A stretch of 27,377 nt of DNA from DASWTL01 sp035575925 (GCA_035575925.1 DATLXK010000056.1:1-27377), one strand, 5' to 3'. Shown: positions 1 through 7,922, numbered from the stretch's first letter. Notes: a model not told the origin generated them from the sequence alone. Made by a program: numbers and translations.

Positions 1-78
1 AAATTGGGGACAGACCGCTCAAAAACTAGCCATTTGGTTTCCTGGAAGAATGAAGCTAGATTTGAATTGACTGGCACC

Positions 79-106
79 GCCCCCTTAGCCTTGGAGGGCT
101 GGGGGC
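79..106. repeat. Strong GC-rich palindrome
   Basis: GCCCCC pairs with GGGGGC and AGCC with GGCT around a short TTGGAG loop, with two unpaired T. No T-tract follows on the plus strand, so it does not look like a standard terminator. Such GC-rich palindromes stand out in AT-rich Bacteroidota DNA and are often dispersed repeats. Nothing coding is supported in bases 1-140. Confidence 0.5.
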
Positions 107-140
107 TTGAGACTAATGACACAGTTTATTTTACATACCC

Positions 141-164
141 GCGGCAGAAAACACTGCCGCTTTT
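141..164 (+). terminator. Intrinsic terminator-like hairpin
   Basis: A perfect 7-bp stem GCGGCAG/CTGCCGC with loop AAAACA is followed by TTTT on the plus strand. It lies just beyond the stop of the minus-strand DUF2382 gene at 178. The T-tract is on the plus side, so it best fits termination of plus-strand transcription entering from outside the window, or a bidirectional terminator. Confidence 0.6.
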
Positions 165-177
165 AAAAATTATTTAT

Positions 178-1035
178 TTACACTCTGTTACGATCTTCTC
201 TATCGAAAGAGTTCTCGTCAAGGTCGTCATTTGCATTAAAGTTAGGTTTACGGATGTCCTCATCCTCATCAATATTTTCAATTTCTACTTCCGTTTTGCG
301 CACAGTATCGTGGATAGTTTCATCTGTTTCTTCCACTTCCTTATTCAGAGATATTTCTTCCTTAACCCAGGCTTCTTTATCAATAACCGGAACTTCCTTA
401 TGCTCCGTCATTTCTATTGTTCCTTCCTGAAAAGTATTCAAATCATTTTCATTGGCCAGACGATCTACACTAGTGCGTTCAACATTTACATGCTCAGAAC
501 GTAACCTTACGTTCTCTTCTACGGGTTTTTCAACGATGTGGCTTCTGATACGTACACCTCCTGTTTCAACCTCTTTTTTTCCTATTTCTATATTTTCTTC
601 TATAACAGGAATTGATCTGGCATTTGTATCAGATTCATTGAAATCAGAATATGAAGCTGTCACATCAGATCCTCCTAAATTATTACGGTATTCACTCGCT
701 TTTTCTTCAACATCAACTGCACCGAAATCATCAAGAATATTTGCTGCACGTTTTGCCTCATCTCCGGAATTTGCCTGAACAGTAAGTGTGCTGCATCTTT
801 TTGCTACTTCCGAATGATTGCTGGCTCTATCATCATCACTTCCAAATAATGATTGGAAGAAATTACTAATGCTGCTTCCAAAATCATCATTATCAACATC
901 ATCATGTGTCTCTGATGTTCTGTTGTTTTGTACAAGGTCAATGTCTTCCCTGTTAAATCCCTGTTCTAAAAGATTCTGCATGGCTTCGTTAGCTTCATTT
1001 TGGCGTTCGAAAATTCCAATTACTGTCTGTTTCAT
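178..1035 (-). CDS. Stress-response protein with GSP17M-like and DUF2382 domains
   Basis: 285 residues. The N-terminus (about residues 3-110) resembles the general-stress-protein 17M fold: a TVIGIFE strand, a helix with NEANEAMQNLL, and a second half ending with ANILDDFGAVDVEE. An acidic linker with DDVDNDD lies at about 45-52. Residues 142-255 are a DUF2382 (YsnF/AvaK-type) domain, opening with IPVIEENIEIGKKEVETGG and continuing with a second strand set around VPVIDKEAWVKEEISL. No signal peptide or membrane segment is seen, so it is probably cytoplasmic. The family is associated with general or oxidative stress, but its biochemical role is unknown. It lies 37 bp downstream of a second DUF2382 gene on the same strand, so the two are probably co-transcribed. 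Confidence 0.8.
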   Translation of the reverse strand: MKQTVIGIFERQNEANEAMQNLLEQGFNREDIDLVQNNRTSETHDDVDNDDFGSSISNFFQSLFGSDDDRASNHSEVAKRCSTLTVQANSGDEAKRAANILDDFGAVDVEEKASEYRNNLGGSDVTASYSDFNESDTNARSIPVIEENIEIGKKEVETGGVRIRSHIVEKPVEENVRLRSEHVNVERTSVDRLANENDLNTFQEGTIEMTEHKEVPVIDKEAWVKEEISLNKEVEETDETIHDTVRKTEVEIENIDEDEDIRKPNFNANDDLDENSFDREDRNRV

Positions 1036-1072
1036 ACTGTTTTTCTTTAAATGGTAAATGATAGATTGTTAA

Positions 1073-1513
1073 TTATTTATTATTATGGGATGCTATTCGG
1101 TCTATGTGTACTTCTTCCTGCCGAAGGGTTTCCTGCTGTGTAGTAATCGTATGATTTAGCTTTCGGACAATGTGAATCTCCTCAACAAATATCATTCTTT
1201 TCTCTACAACTAAAACCTCTTTTAGAATTGAAATAATAGTCTTTCCATCTTCCTGGCGGACTGCTGGAGGTGGGGTTTCTATGTATTCGTTAATAGCTAT
1301 CCGTTTCACATCAACCTCTTCTTCTACCACCGGAATATCTACTGTTTGTTGTACCGAATTAACCTTCTTGGTAATTTTTAATTTCCCGGTTTCCAGGATT
1401 TTCTTACCAATTGTTAATTGCTCTTCTATTACCGGAATACGCTGTTGTTTAACATTTGATAAATCATGCTTGTTAGCCAGATCTTCATTAAAAATTTTAT
1501 TTTTATTAAGCAT
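1073..1513 (-). CDS. DUF2382 domain protein
   Basis: 146 residues, made almost entirely of DUF2382 sequence. RIPVIEEQLTIGKKILETGK at about 25-44 and IPVVEEEVDVKRI at about 60-72 form the first half. A degenerate second half (LKEVLVVEKRMIFVEEIHIVRK, then a QETLRQEEVHIDRI tail) follows. There is no transmembrane or export signal. It is the upstream partner of the longer DUF2382 protein and the two resemble each other, so they may have arisen by duplication with loss of the GSP17M-like N-terminal domain here. The function is unknown beyond the family's stress association. Confidence 0.75.
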   Translation of the reverse strand: MLNKNKIFNEDLANKHDLSNVKQQRIPVIEEQLTIGKKILETGKLKITKKVNSVQQTVDIPVVEEEVDVKRIAINEYIETPPPAVRQEDGKTIISILKEVLVVEKRMIFVEEIHIVRKLNHTITTQQETLRQEEVHIDRIASHNNK

Positions 1514-1833
1514 ATCAGGTTATTTGACATGTATACCTCACAATCAAAGCCAAAACATCGTCATAAAAGATTTAATGTTATTTTTTAACCCGCGGAACTA
1601 AATATTAATTTTAAATAAATAATAAGTTTACGTATCTAATTATTTATAGTTAAAAAATATTTAGTTGATTAAAAACAATTTTTAGTGTCTGGATATGTAT
1701 GCAAAGGTGACGCTTAAAACGTGCAAATTTAATGAGACAAAAAAAGCAAATCAGCTACTGGAGAAATTTCTATCCTAAGAAAGTCTATCTTTTGTGTAGG
1801 CTACTTTTATCTATCAAACTAGTTTGTTATAAA
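1514..1833. other. Gap with no recognised gene
   Basis: This AT-rich spacer lies upstream of the 1073-1513 gene and downstream of the 1834-2034 gene. It presumably carries the DUF2382 promoter on the minus strand, but no convincing TAnnTTTG box was found. A plus-strand ORF of 60 codons here overlaps the cysteine-rich gene antisense and has no recognisable features. Confidence 0.4.
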
Positions 1834-2034
1834 TTAACAGCAACCTTCTCCTGCTTGTACAGGTGGGCATTTTACAGTTCCGTAACTGCAATAGACACAA
1901 CAGTCGCCAGATAGTGGTTTATGTAATACTTTGCATTGGCAGCATTCGTAAAAAAACGCACAGGCATTAGTGGGCATAATTTCATCCTGCTTGTATCCAC
2001 AACCTGGACAAGTTAATGTAGATTTAATTTCCAC
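1834..2034 (-). CDS. Cysteine-rich mini-protein (GDCC/CSYG family)
   Basis: 66 residues with 12 cysteines. An N-terminal CPGC pair (residues 9 and 12) is followed by a Cys, an ECCQC cluster, then GDCCVYCSYGTVKCPP and a terminal GCC. Spaced CxxC-type pairs suggest one or two zinc (or other soft-metal) sites. I recognise the GDCCxxCSYG signature as a recurring small conserved family in bacteria, but I know no proven function. It has no signal peptide. It is on the same strand as, and downstream of, the DUF892 gene, with that gene's terminator in between, so it is probably transcribed separately. Confidence 0.7.
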   Translation of the reverse strand: MEIKSTLTCPGCGYKQDEIMPTNACAFFYECCQCKVLHKPLSGDCCVYCSYGTVKCPPVQAGEGCC

Positions 2035-2043
2035 GTTTAATAT

Positions 2044-2083
2044 TAAAAAAAAAGAACCCCGTAATAGTTATTATAGGGCTCTT
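2044..2083 (-). terminator. Intrinsic terminator of the DUF892 gene
   Basis: On the minus strand a GAGCCC...GGGGTTC stem with an AT-rich inner stem is followed by a run of nine T. It starts a short distance after the DUF892 stop codon at 2099 and is a textbook rho-independent terminator. Confidence 0.8.
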
Positions 2084-2098
2084 AAATAAGAATTATAA

Positions 2099-2638
2099 TT
2101 ATTCTGCTACTGCAGCTTCATTAACACAACCTTCCGCAAGAATGGTTAAGGCAACATCTGTAGCCTTTTCATTGTCAAGAACTTGTTGTAATAAGTCTAC
2201 AATATCGGTATGACCCATGTTTTCTGCAAAAGTTCTTAATGTACCGTAGGTTGCAATTTCATAATGCTCTACTTTTTGTGCAGCAAGAATCAATCCTGCG
2301 TCACGGATCATGGTACCTTCCGTTGTATCTTCAATAAGGCCTTTTCCCTCTTCAAGTAATCCTTCCATCGCATCACATTTTTTTGCAACAGCCTTTTCAT
2401 CTAAAAGAGAAAAAACTTTTTCAATAATATTGATGTGCATTAGGGTTTCTTCCGTATGTTTTTCGAAAGCCGCTGCAAGATCTTTACTGGTTGCTGCTTT
2501 TTGCATTTGTGGTAAAGCTTTTACCAAATGTTTTTCAGCCCAGTAAATGTCTTTTAGTTCATCAACAAAGAATTCGTGAAATTCTGAGTCTTTCATTTTT
2601 CCGGTCATGCCGGTGGGTTTTTTTGATGTATTTTTCAT
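2099..2638 (-). CDS. DUF892 (YciF/YciE-like) ferritin-fold stress protein
   Basis: 179 residues. After a basic lead (about 1-15) the protein shows the DUF892 pattern: EFFVDELKDIYWAEKHLVKALPQMQKAA (helix 1, about 24-51), then EKHTEETLMHINIIEKVF, AGLILAAQKVEHYEIATYGTL and a C-terminal helix with DNEKATDVALTILAEG. The Glu/His-rich helices (E-x6-Y motifs and EKHTEE) match a four-helix ferritin-like di-metal protein. In enterobacteria YciF is a general-stress protein of unclear biochemistry. It ends in a strong terminator. Its nearness to two DUF2382 genes supports a stress role. Confidence 0.85.
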   Translation of the reverse strand: MKNTSKKPTGMTGKMKDSEFHEFFVDELKDIYWAEKHLVKALPQMQKAATSKDLAAAFEKHTEETLMHINIIEKVFSLLDEKAVAKKCDAMEGLLEEGKGLIEDTTEGTMIRDAGLILAAQKVEHYEIATYGTLRTFAENMGHTDIVDLLQQVLDNEKATDVALTILAEGCVNEAAVAE

Positions 2639-2843
2639 AAAGTAGTTATTTGATTTACCTGATTGTTATCTAATTAGAAACTTCTATTTTGCGGGTATTG
2701 TTTTTATTTTATTAAAATAGGTTTTGAATATGATCTTATAATTAATACTGCAAAGCCGGCACATTTAACTATGGCTACAGCAAACAATGTATCACGCATA
2801 TAGGTTAAGAACTATCTGTTCAGCTTAAATTATAGGCGTTCTT

Positions 2844-3491
2844 ATGAGAATCAGCACGGCAAGGGTAGAAACATTTAGTGATTGCGTTATAGGCATCATA
2901 ATTACCATAATGGTTCTTGAGCTTAAATTATCTGATCTTAATAAAATTGATTCCACACAGGGAATTATGAGTTATTTAACAAAATTTCTACCTTATTTTA
3001 TTACTTATGCTTTTAGTTTTATGATGATTGGTATATTTTGGACCAATCACCACCATATGTTTCACCTTTTGCAAAGGACCGACGAGCAGCTGCTTTGGCA
3101 AAACTTTGTATTCCTTTTTTTTCTTAGCCTCATTCCGTTTGCCACGGCTTTAGTTGGGGCTAATCCATTCCTGCCCATTTCGCCGGCTATTTATGGATTT
3201 GTAATGTTATTAACAACTTTGTCCTTTGTACTCATGCGTAGTTATAGCCTTCGTAATAATTTAGCCCATACAGATGAAAATAAAGAGTTGACACGAAAAA
3301 TATTAAAAGTTTCACTTAGAGCAAGAACTAAATCAATTATTGGAACTATTATTTACTTGATTTCTATACCTTTAGCTTACGTGAATGTTTACTTTTCATA
3401 TATCTGCTTCATAATACCACCCATTATTTTTTTTATACCTGATGGTATAGATAATGAAGAGTTAGCCGAATTGGTAGTTGAAAAAAATTAG
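2844..3491 (+). CDS. TMEM175-family potassium channel-like membrane protein (DUF1211)
   Basis: 215 residues. The N-terminus carries the family signature R-x3-FSD (R7, then F11-S12-D13) at the start of the first membrane helix, followed by IIITIMVLELK. Further hydrophobic segments lie at about 48-66, 86-106, 115-132, 162-178 and 184-197, giving about six helices as expected for one bacterial TMEM175 repeat. TNHHHMFH (about 67-74) is the usual loop after the second helix. Bacterial members form tetrameric, weakly K+-selective channels; that role is assumed here from the family. It is a single-gene unit. Confidence 0.8.
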   Translation: MRISTARVETFSDCVIGIIITIMVLELKLSDLNKIDSTQGIMSYLTKFLPYFITYAFSFMMIGIFWTNHHHMFHLLQRTDEQLLWQNFVFLFFLSLIPFATALVGANPFLPISPAIYGFVMLLTTLSFVLMRSYSLRNNLAHTDENKELTRKILKVSLRARTKSIIGTIIYLISIPLAYVNVYFSYICFIIPPIIFFIPDGIDNEELAELVVEKN

Positions 3492-3512
3492 CGAAGGAAT
3501 GGAGTCCGTGTT

Positions 3513-3944
3513 TTATCTTTCAATAATGTTTTTGATACTTCCAAGAAATTCGTCCATACCTGCCTCTGAATGTTTATGACCTTCTGTGTTTGCATATCCT
3601 TTCTGTGTCCAGTTAAGGTCCGTTTGGTTTTCCCCGGCATCAGTCAATAAATAGGTTACGGTTGAATAGTTTTCAGGTTTGTCTTCAAGTCCCGAAAACC
3701 CACTCCAATAACTATAACTTATTTTTTTGTTGGGAATATTTTCTATTATCACTCCGTGGTCTCTGTATTTATGGCCTTCATATTCTCCCTGAAAGATAAT
3801 TTCGCTCCCAACTTCCCAATTGGTAATTGTTTCTGTTCCAAAAAGATATTCTTTAATAATTTGGGGATCAGTCAGTGCGCTCCAGATTTTTGAAGGTTCT
3901 GCATGGATAATAACGGATTTCAAAACAATCAGGTCATGGTTCAT
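3513..3944 (-). CDS. SRPBCC (AHSA1-like) domain protein
   Basis: 143 residues. The AHSA1/START-like pattern is clear: an opening strand, then AEPSKIWSALTDPQIIKEYLFG (about 16-37), a WEVGSEIIFQGEYEGHKYRDHGVI strand pair and a C-terminal helix after NWTQKGYANTEGHKHSE. The fold makes a deep hydrophobic ligand cavity. The ligand is unknown for this branch. It lies convergent to the TMEM175 gene, with 21 bp between their stops. Confidence 0.8.
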   Translation of the reverse strand: MNHDLIVLKSVIIHAEPSKIWSALTDPQIIKEYLFGTETITNWEVGSEIIFQGEYEGHKYRDHGVIIENIPNKKISYSYWSGFSGLEDKPENYSTVTYLLTDAGENQTDLNWTQKGYANTEGHKHSEAGMDEFLGSIKNIIER

Positions 3945-4032
3945 TTTTTCTTAATTATTAAATATTCTGTATATACATTTTTGCTCCCGGATAAGCAAAT
4001 AATTTGAAGCAACAATTTTGTATTCTCACTAT

Positions 4033-4058
4033 ACAAAAACCCCGCTTTGCGGTTCTTG
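4033..4058 (-). terminator. Terminator-like hairpin downstream of the VOC gene
   Basis: On the minus strand AACCGC-AAA-GCGGGGTT forms an imperfect hairpin followed by TTTTTG. It sits directly after the stop of the broken VOC gene at 4069. Confidence 0.5.
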
Positions 4059-4068
4059 TTTTCTGCCG

Positions 4069-4556
4069 TTACAATTCCGCCAGCAATGAATGATAATTTA
4101 ATGATTCTGTAACCATTTGAAGTTCACCCTCAGCAGTAAATGGCCATTCTTCTCTGGGTTTGTCCCAATATAATTCAACCCCGTTTTCATCCGGGTCATT
4201 TATATATAATGCTTCAGAAACTCCATGATCAGATGCACCTGTCAAAGGATATTGGGCATCAGTCAAACGTTTAAAAATAATTGCAAGGTCTTACGTGTGG
4301 GATATAGTATGGCAGTATGAAATAAGCCTGCAGAATTTACTGATGCCACTCCTCCCCCTTTAGAAAACCAGGTATTTAATCCAATATGATGATGATACCC
4401 GCCCGCAGAAAGAAAAACAGCCTGGGTCCCATAACGTTGAGTGATTTCGAAGCCTAAAAGATCACGATAAAAAGTTAATGCACGATCAATATCAGCTACT
4501 TTTAGATGTATATGTCCAATTCTTGTATCTGGAGGAATTAGATAATTCATACTCAA
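4069..4556 (-). pseudogene. VOC/glyoxalase family protein (CatE-like), frameshifted
   Basis: Two overlapping frames encode the two halves of one vicinal-oxygen-chelate protein. The first half (4263-4556) has RIGHIHLKVADIDRALTFYRDLLGF, YHHHIGLNTW and GLFHTAILYPTRK. The second half (4069-4266) has GVSEALYINDPDENGVELYWD. The metal-binding His of GHIHLKV, the His of LFHTAIL and the Glu of NGVELYWD are all present across the break. Restoring one G near 4290 (minus strand, CGTAAGACC to CGTAAGGACC) gives a continuous reading RKDLAIIFKRLTDAQYP, as expected for the family. This is therefore a one-base deletion, either a real pseudogene or a sequencing error. The intact product would be about 162 residues. 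Confidence 0.85.
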
Positions 4557-4579
4557 AGTTAAACATAAAGATGCTTTTA

Positions 4580-4587
4580 TAGATTTG
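4580..4587 (+). promoter_or_regulatory. Bacteroidota -7 box (TAGATTTG)
   Basis: TAGATTTG matches TAnnTTTG and lies 8 bp before the ATG of the YrdC-like gene, implying a very short or absent 5' leader. No clear -33 TTG was found at the usual distance. Confidence 0.35.
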
Positions 4588-4594
4588 TACTCAT

Positions 4595-5215
4595 ATGCTT
4601 ATTCGTATTTATCAGGACAACCCTAATGAAAAAGCCATTGGGCAGGTAGTTGATGTGCTCAAAAAGGGTGGTATAATTATTTATCCTACTGATACCGTGT
4701 ATGGGTTAGGTTGCGATATCACCAATCCGAAAGCTATCGAAAAAATATGCCGTATTAAAGGCATTAAACTGGAGAAAGCAAATTTTTCCTTTATTTGTTA
4801 TGACCTTAGTCATATTTCGGATTTTATAAAACCTATCGATAATTCTACTTTCAGGATGCTTAAAAAAGCATTACCCGGACCTTTTACATTTATATTCAAT
4901 GCCAATAATAATGTTCCAAAGCTGCTCAGCTCAAATAAAAAAACAATAGGTATCCGTGTACCTGATAACAACATTTCACGGGAAATTGTACGGGCTTTGG
5001 GCAACCCTGTTGTTTCCACATCGATACATGATGATGACGACATTATAGAATACTCTACTGACCCGGCATTAATTTATGAGAAATACCAGGGTCTTGTGGA
5101 TCTGGTTATAGATGGCGGATACGGCGACAACGAACCCTCTACAGTGGTGGATTGTACCCGGGGCGAGTTTGAAATCATCAGGTCCGGAAAAGGAAATCTG
5201 GAAGATATTTTATAG
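4595..5215 (+). CDS. L-threonylcarbamoyladenylate synthase homologue (YrdC/YciO type)
   Basis: 206 residues of a single YrdC-like domain. Diagnostic motifs are GGIIIYPTDTVYGLGCD (25-41), the basic KGIKLEKANFSFIC stretch (about 55-68), a KALPGPFTFI segment, GIRVPDN and VVSTSIHDDDD. TsaC/Sua5 makes threonylcarbamoyl-AMP from Thr, bicarbonate and ATP for the t6A modification of ANN-decoding tRNAs. The KANFSFICYDL and TSIH variants place it nearer the YciO branch, whose in vivo role is less certain than TsaC's. The ATG at 4595 is divergent from the VOC gene and only 38 bp from it. The stop lies 29 bp before nhaA. Confidence 0.85.
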   Translation: MLIRIYQDNPNEKAIGQVVDVLKKGGIIIYPTDTVYGLGCDITNPKAIEKICRIKGIKLEKANFSFICYDLSHISDFIKPIDNSTFRMLKKALPGPFTFIFNANNNVPKLLSSNKKTIGIRVPDNNISREIVRALGNPVVSTSIHDDDDIIEYSTDPALIYEKYQGLVDLVIDGGYGDNEPSTVVDCTRGEFEIIRSGKGNLEDIL

Positions 5216-5244
5216 CTAACCATTGATTTTTGTAATTTGGCCGT

Positions 5245-6423
5245 ATGGCAGTGAGTATTAATTTTCAGCTTTTTAAAAACTTTCTACGTTCTCAACAAAT
5301 TGGCGGTGCTATCCTTCTACTATGTGTGGTAGTTTCTTTAATAATTGCCAACTCACCGATTGGATCAGACTTTCAAAATCTTCTTGAAAAAGAATTAGGA
5401 TTTGAAACCTCAGCTATTCATCTGCAATATCCTATCGGCTTATGGATTAATGACGGTCTAATGGCCCTGTTCTTTCTGATGGTTGGTTTAGAGATCAAAC
5501 GTGAACTTGTTGAAGGTGAATTATCATCACCTAAAAGAGCGGCCTTGCCCATTTTTGCAGCACTTGGCGGAATGCTTATACCTGCTCTTGCGTATGTTTT
5601 TTTTAACAACGGATTAGAAACGGGCAAAGGATGGGGAATCCCTATGGCTACAGATATCGCATTTGCTTTAGCTATCATTTCCATGCTGGGAAAGAAGGTT
5701 CCTGTTTCACTAAAAATTTTTCTTGCTGCCCTGGCTATAGTAGATGATCTGGGTGCAATACTTATAATTGCATTATTCTATACTAATGAATTGCACGTTA
5801 ATCCATTACTTTATGCTGCAGGCATTTTTGGTATGCTCTTGCTTTTTAATCGCTTTGGTGTTAAAAAACTTATTTTTTATCTGATTCCGGGTATTTTCCT
5901 TTGGTATTTTGTTCATCTTTCTGGTATCCATGCCACTATTGCAGGAGTGCTACTCGCCTTTACTGTACCTACAAATCCTGTAAAAGAAATATCGCCTCTT
6001 GAAAAGCTGGAACACGGTCTGGTAGCTCCGGTTAATTATTTTATAATGCCTCTTTTTGCCCTCGCAAATACCAACATCCGCTTTGAAAGCACCATGCTCG
6101 AGGGCTTATACAGTCCGCTGGGTTTGGGCATTATAACCGGATTATTTTTAGGTAAACCTGTAGGCGTAGTTCTCTTTTCATTTATATCTGTAAAGCTGGG
6201 TTTAAGTAAACTTCCTTCCCATTCAACATGGAAACATATCCTTGGGTTGGGCTTTCTGGCAGGTATCGGATTCACCATGTCCATATTTATTTCATTGTTA
6301 TCTTTCAGTAACCCGCAATTTACTGCCGAAGCAAAATTTTCTATTCTTGTTGGTTCTGTAATTTCAGGTCTCGCTGGGTTTATCATTCTTAATAACCTGA
6401 GTAAAAAGAATAAACCAGTTTAA
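5245..6423 (+). CDS. nhaA: Na+/H+ antiporter NhaA
   Basis: 392 residues, close to E. coli NhaA (388). About 11-12 hydrophobic helices are visible along the sequence. Key residues are conserved: the antiparallel unwound helix motif MATDIAFALAI with D137, and AIVDDLGAILIIALFY with the adjacent ion-binding aspartates D167-D168 (E. coli D133, D163 and D164). GLWINDGLMALFFLMVGLEIKRE (65-87) is the hallmark N-terminal signature. It exports Na+ in exchange for protons at the inner membrane and is important at alkaline pH and high salt. It follows the YrdC-like gene closely on the same strand, so the two may be co-transcribed. Confidence 0.95.
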   Translation: MAVSINFQLFKNFLRSQQIGGAILLLCVVVSLIIANSPIGSDFQNLLEKELGFETSAIHLQYPIGLWINDGLMALFFLMVGLEIKRELVEGELSSPKRAALPIFAALGGMLIPALAYVFFNNGLETGKGWGIPMATDIAFALAIISMLGKKVPVSLKIFLAALAIVDDLGAILIIALFYTNELHVNPLLYAAGIFGMLLLFNRFGVKKLIFYLIPGIFLWYFVHLSGIHATIAGVLLAFTVPTNPVKEISPLEKLEHGLVAPVNYFIMPLFALANTNIRFESTMLEGLYSPLGLGIITGLFLGKPVGVVLFSFISVKLGLSKLPSHSTWKHILGLGFLAGIGFTMSIFISLLSFSNPQFTAEAKFSILVGSVISGLAGFIILNNLSKKNKPV

Positions 6424-6538
6424 AAATTAATTCAAGTGTCGGATACGTTAAAATGTCACACACTAAATACTAACTTTTTTAAACAACAAAAATCCAGAGC
6501 CTTACTCATTTCCATTTTTATAAATATTTATTGAACAG

Positions 6539-6568
6539 TTGTTCACAACTAAACCTTCACTATTTTTA
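6539..6568 (+). promoter_or_regulatory. Candidate Bacteroidota promoter, TTG-N19-TATTTTTA
   Basis: TTG at 6539-6541 is followed after exactly 19 bases by TATTTTTA at 6561-6568, one mismatch from TAnnTTTG. It sits 30 bp before the lipoprotein start at 6598, after a 175-bp gap from nhaA, so it probably drives the 6598-7922 gene set. Confidence 0.5.
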
Positions 6569-6597
6569 CAGAGGTTTAAAACATTAATAATAGAATT

Positions 6598-6909
6598 ATG
6601 AAAAAATTAAATTTTATGGTACTAATCATGGGTGTGTTCCTGATGTCCTCCTGTGAAAACAAAACAGAAGTCGTAGAATCAGGAACTTATCAGGGCACCG
6701 TGGATAAGGTTGAGGCTGATAAATCTGAGATCTACGTAGAAACTTCAGATGGAAAAAAGCTTGAATTATATTTTACTGATTCAACATCATTAACACAAAA
6801 CGGTTCTGAAGTATCGTTTGATCAACTTGCAAAAGGGAAAAAGGTTGAGGTTAGTGTTATAAAAACAGGCAAACGATTAGATCCTGTAACCGTAAAAATT
6901 CTGGAATAG
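6598..6909 (+). CDS. Small lipoprotein, OB-fold-like
   Basis: 103 residues. The signal peptide MKKLNFMVLIMGVFLMSSC gives a lipobox with C19, so it is membrane-anchored. The mature part (TYQGTVDKVEADKSEIYVETSDGKKLELYF, then LAKGKKVEVSVIKTG) alternates short beta strands, in the manner of small OB/NirD-like beta-barrels that bind ligands or metals. No specific family was recognised. Its TAG stop shares a base with the GTG start of the next gene, so translation is probably coupled to the DUF2231 membrane protein. Confidence 0.75.
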   Translation: MKKLNFMVLIMGVFLMSSCENKTEVVESGTYQGTVDKVEADKSEIYVETSDGKKLELYFTDSTSLTQNGSEVSFDQLAKGKKVEVSVIKTGKRLDPVTVKILE

Positions 6910-7406
6910 TGTTTAATATGCCGGTTTGGCGTACAGAGATATGGCATCCCCTCTTTGTGCATTTTCCTATTGCTTTGCTCATTATTGCCACCATCAGCGG
7001 TGTTACTGCTTTATTTTTAAACTCAAAAAGGAAAGAAAATTGGCAAACAGCAAGTGGCGTATTATTACTGCTTGGCACAGTTACAGCATGGATTAGTATT
7101 TATACAGGCAATTTAGCTGACGGTATTGTTGCACGGCAAATTTGCGATCCAACTATTTTAAAAGAACATGAGCTTTCGGCATTTAAACTCGCTTATTTAT
7201 TTTCGGCGGCAGCTTCAATATATTTAGTTATTCTTTTCACCCGTTTAAAAAGCATGACAAAGTCTATCGTTAATTACCTGTCAGTTATTCTGATGGCAAT
7301 CGGAACAGGATATCTTGTATATACAAGTCACCTGGGGGCATCTTTGGTTTATGAACAAGGAGCAGGAGTTAATAAACCCACTGCTAATTGTAACGGCTTT
7401 GAATAA
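6909..7406 (+). CDS. DUF2231 integral membrane protein
   Basis: 165 residues from GTG 6909; an in-frame ATG at 6918 (MPVWRTEIW) is the likelier true start. HPLFVHFPIALLI (about 13-25) and the C-terminal YTSHLGASLVYEQGAGV are the DUF2231 hallmarks. Four membrane helices lie at about 16-36, 48-66, 92-110 and 119-137. Conserved His residues (H13, H18, the KEHE motif and the C-terminal H) suggest possible heme or metal binding, as proposed for related cytochrome-like families; this is inference. It overlaps the preceding lipoprotein stop by one base. Confidence 0.8.
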   Translation: MFNMPVWRTEIWHPLFVHFPIALLIIATISGVTALFLNSKRKENWQTASGVLLLLGTVTAWISIYTGNLADGIVARQICDPTILKEHELSAFKLAYLFSAAASIYLVILFTRLKSMTKSIVNYLSVILMAIGTGYLVYTSHLGASLVYEQGAGVNKPTANCNGFE

Positions 7407-7454
7407 CTAACTATAAGCTTTTCCTATGAAATTGTTAAAATAGAATATAGAATT

Positions 7455-7922
7455 ATGAAACTTCTCACTTTAACAGCTTTTGCGATTTTCCTTTTGACTG
7501 GCTGTACTTCCAATGTAAATAAAAATGTATCTGAAGACACTACTTCTATGGATACTAATACAGCACTTATAAGCCCTGTCCCTCTTTGCTTTCAGCGTCT
7601 TGACGGCACGGCTAATCAAGATACCACAACCCTTAGATTAGTTATGGAAGGCAATAAGGTATCCGGAGATTTTAACCACATTCCTTCTGAAAAAGATTCC
7701 AGGAAAGGCTCCATCAGCGGAGTTCGTAACGGGGATATTATTAAAGCCGTGTGGAACTTTATGCAGGAAGGAATAACTGATACTTTAAGTGTTGAGTTCA
7801 AACTTGAAGGTAATCGTCTTTTGCAAAAAAATTACAGCATTAATACCCAAACGGGAAGGCCATATTTAAGTGATGCATCCCGTTTTAACATGGAGTTTTC
7901 TAAAATCGATTGTAAGAAATGA
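7455..7922 (+). CDS. Lipoprotein of unknown function
   Basis: 155 residues. The signal peptide MKLLTLTAFAIFLLTGC has C17 as the lipidated residue, followed by a Ser/Thr/Asn-rich linker. The mature part PLCFQRLDGTANQDTTTLRLVMEGNKVSGDFNHIPSEKDSRKG resembles a lipocalin-like beta-rich domain (single-strand motif xxGNKVSGxF) and has two further Cys (PLCF and IDCKK at the end) that may form a disulfide. It is probably transcribed with the two preceding genes; the gap is 48 bp. Confidence 0.75.
   Translation: MKLLTLTAFAIFLLTGCTSNVNKNVSEDTTSMDTNTALISPVPLCFQRLDGTANQDTTTLRLVMEGNKVSGDFNHIPSEKDSRKGSISGVRNGDIIKAVWNFMQEGITDTLSVEFKLEGNRLLQKNYSINTQTGRPYLSDASRFNMEFSKIDCKK

Noticed and set aside
4..504. 166-codon plus-strand ORF at the left edge
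   Set aside because: It overlaps the DUF2382 gene antisense, crosses two hairpins and has low-complexity, Phe/Ile-rich sequence typical of a shadow frame.
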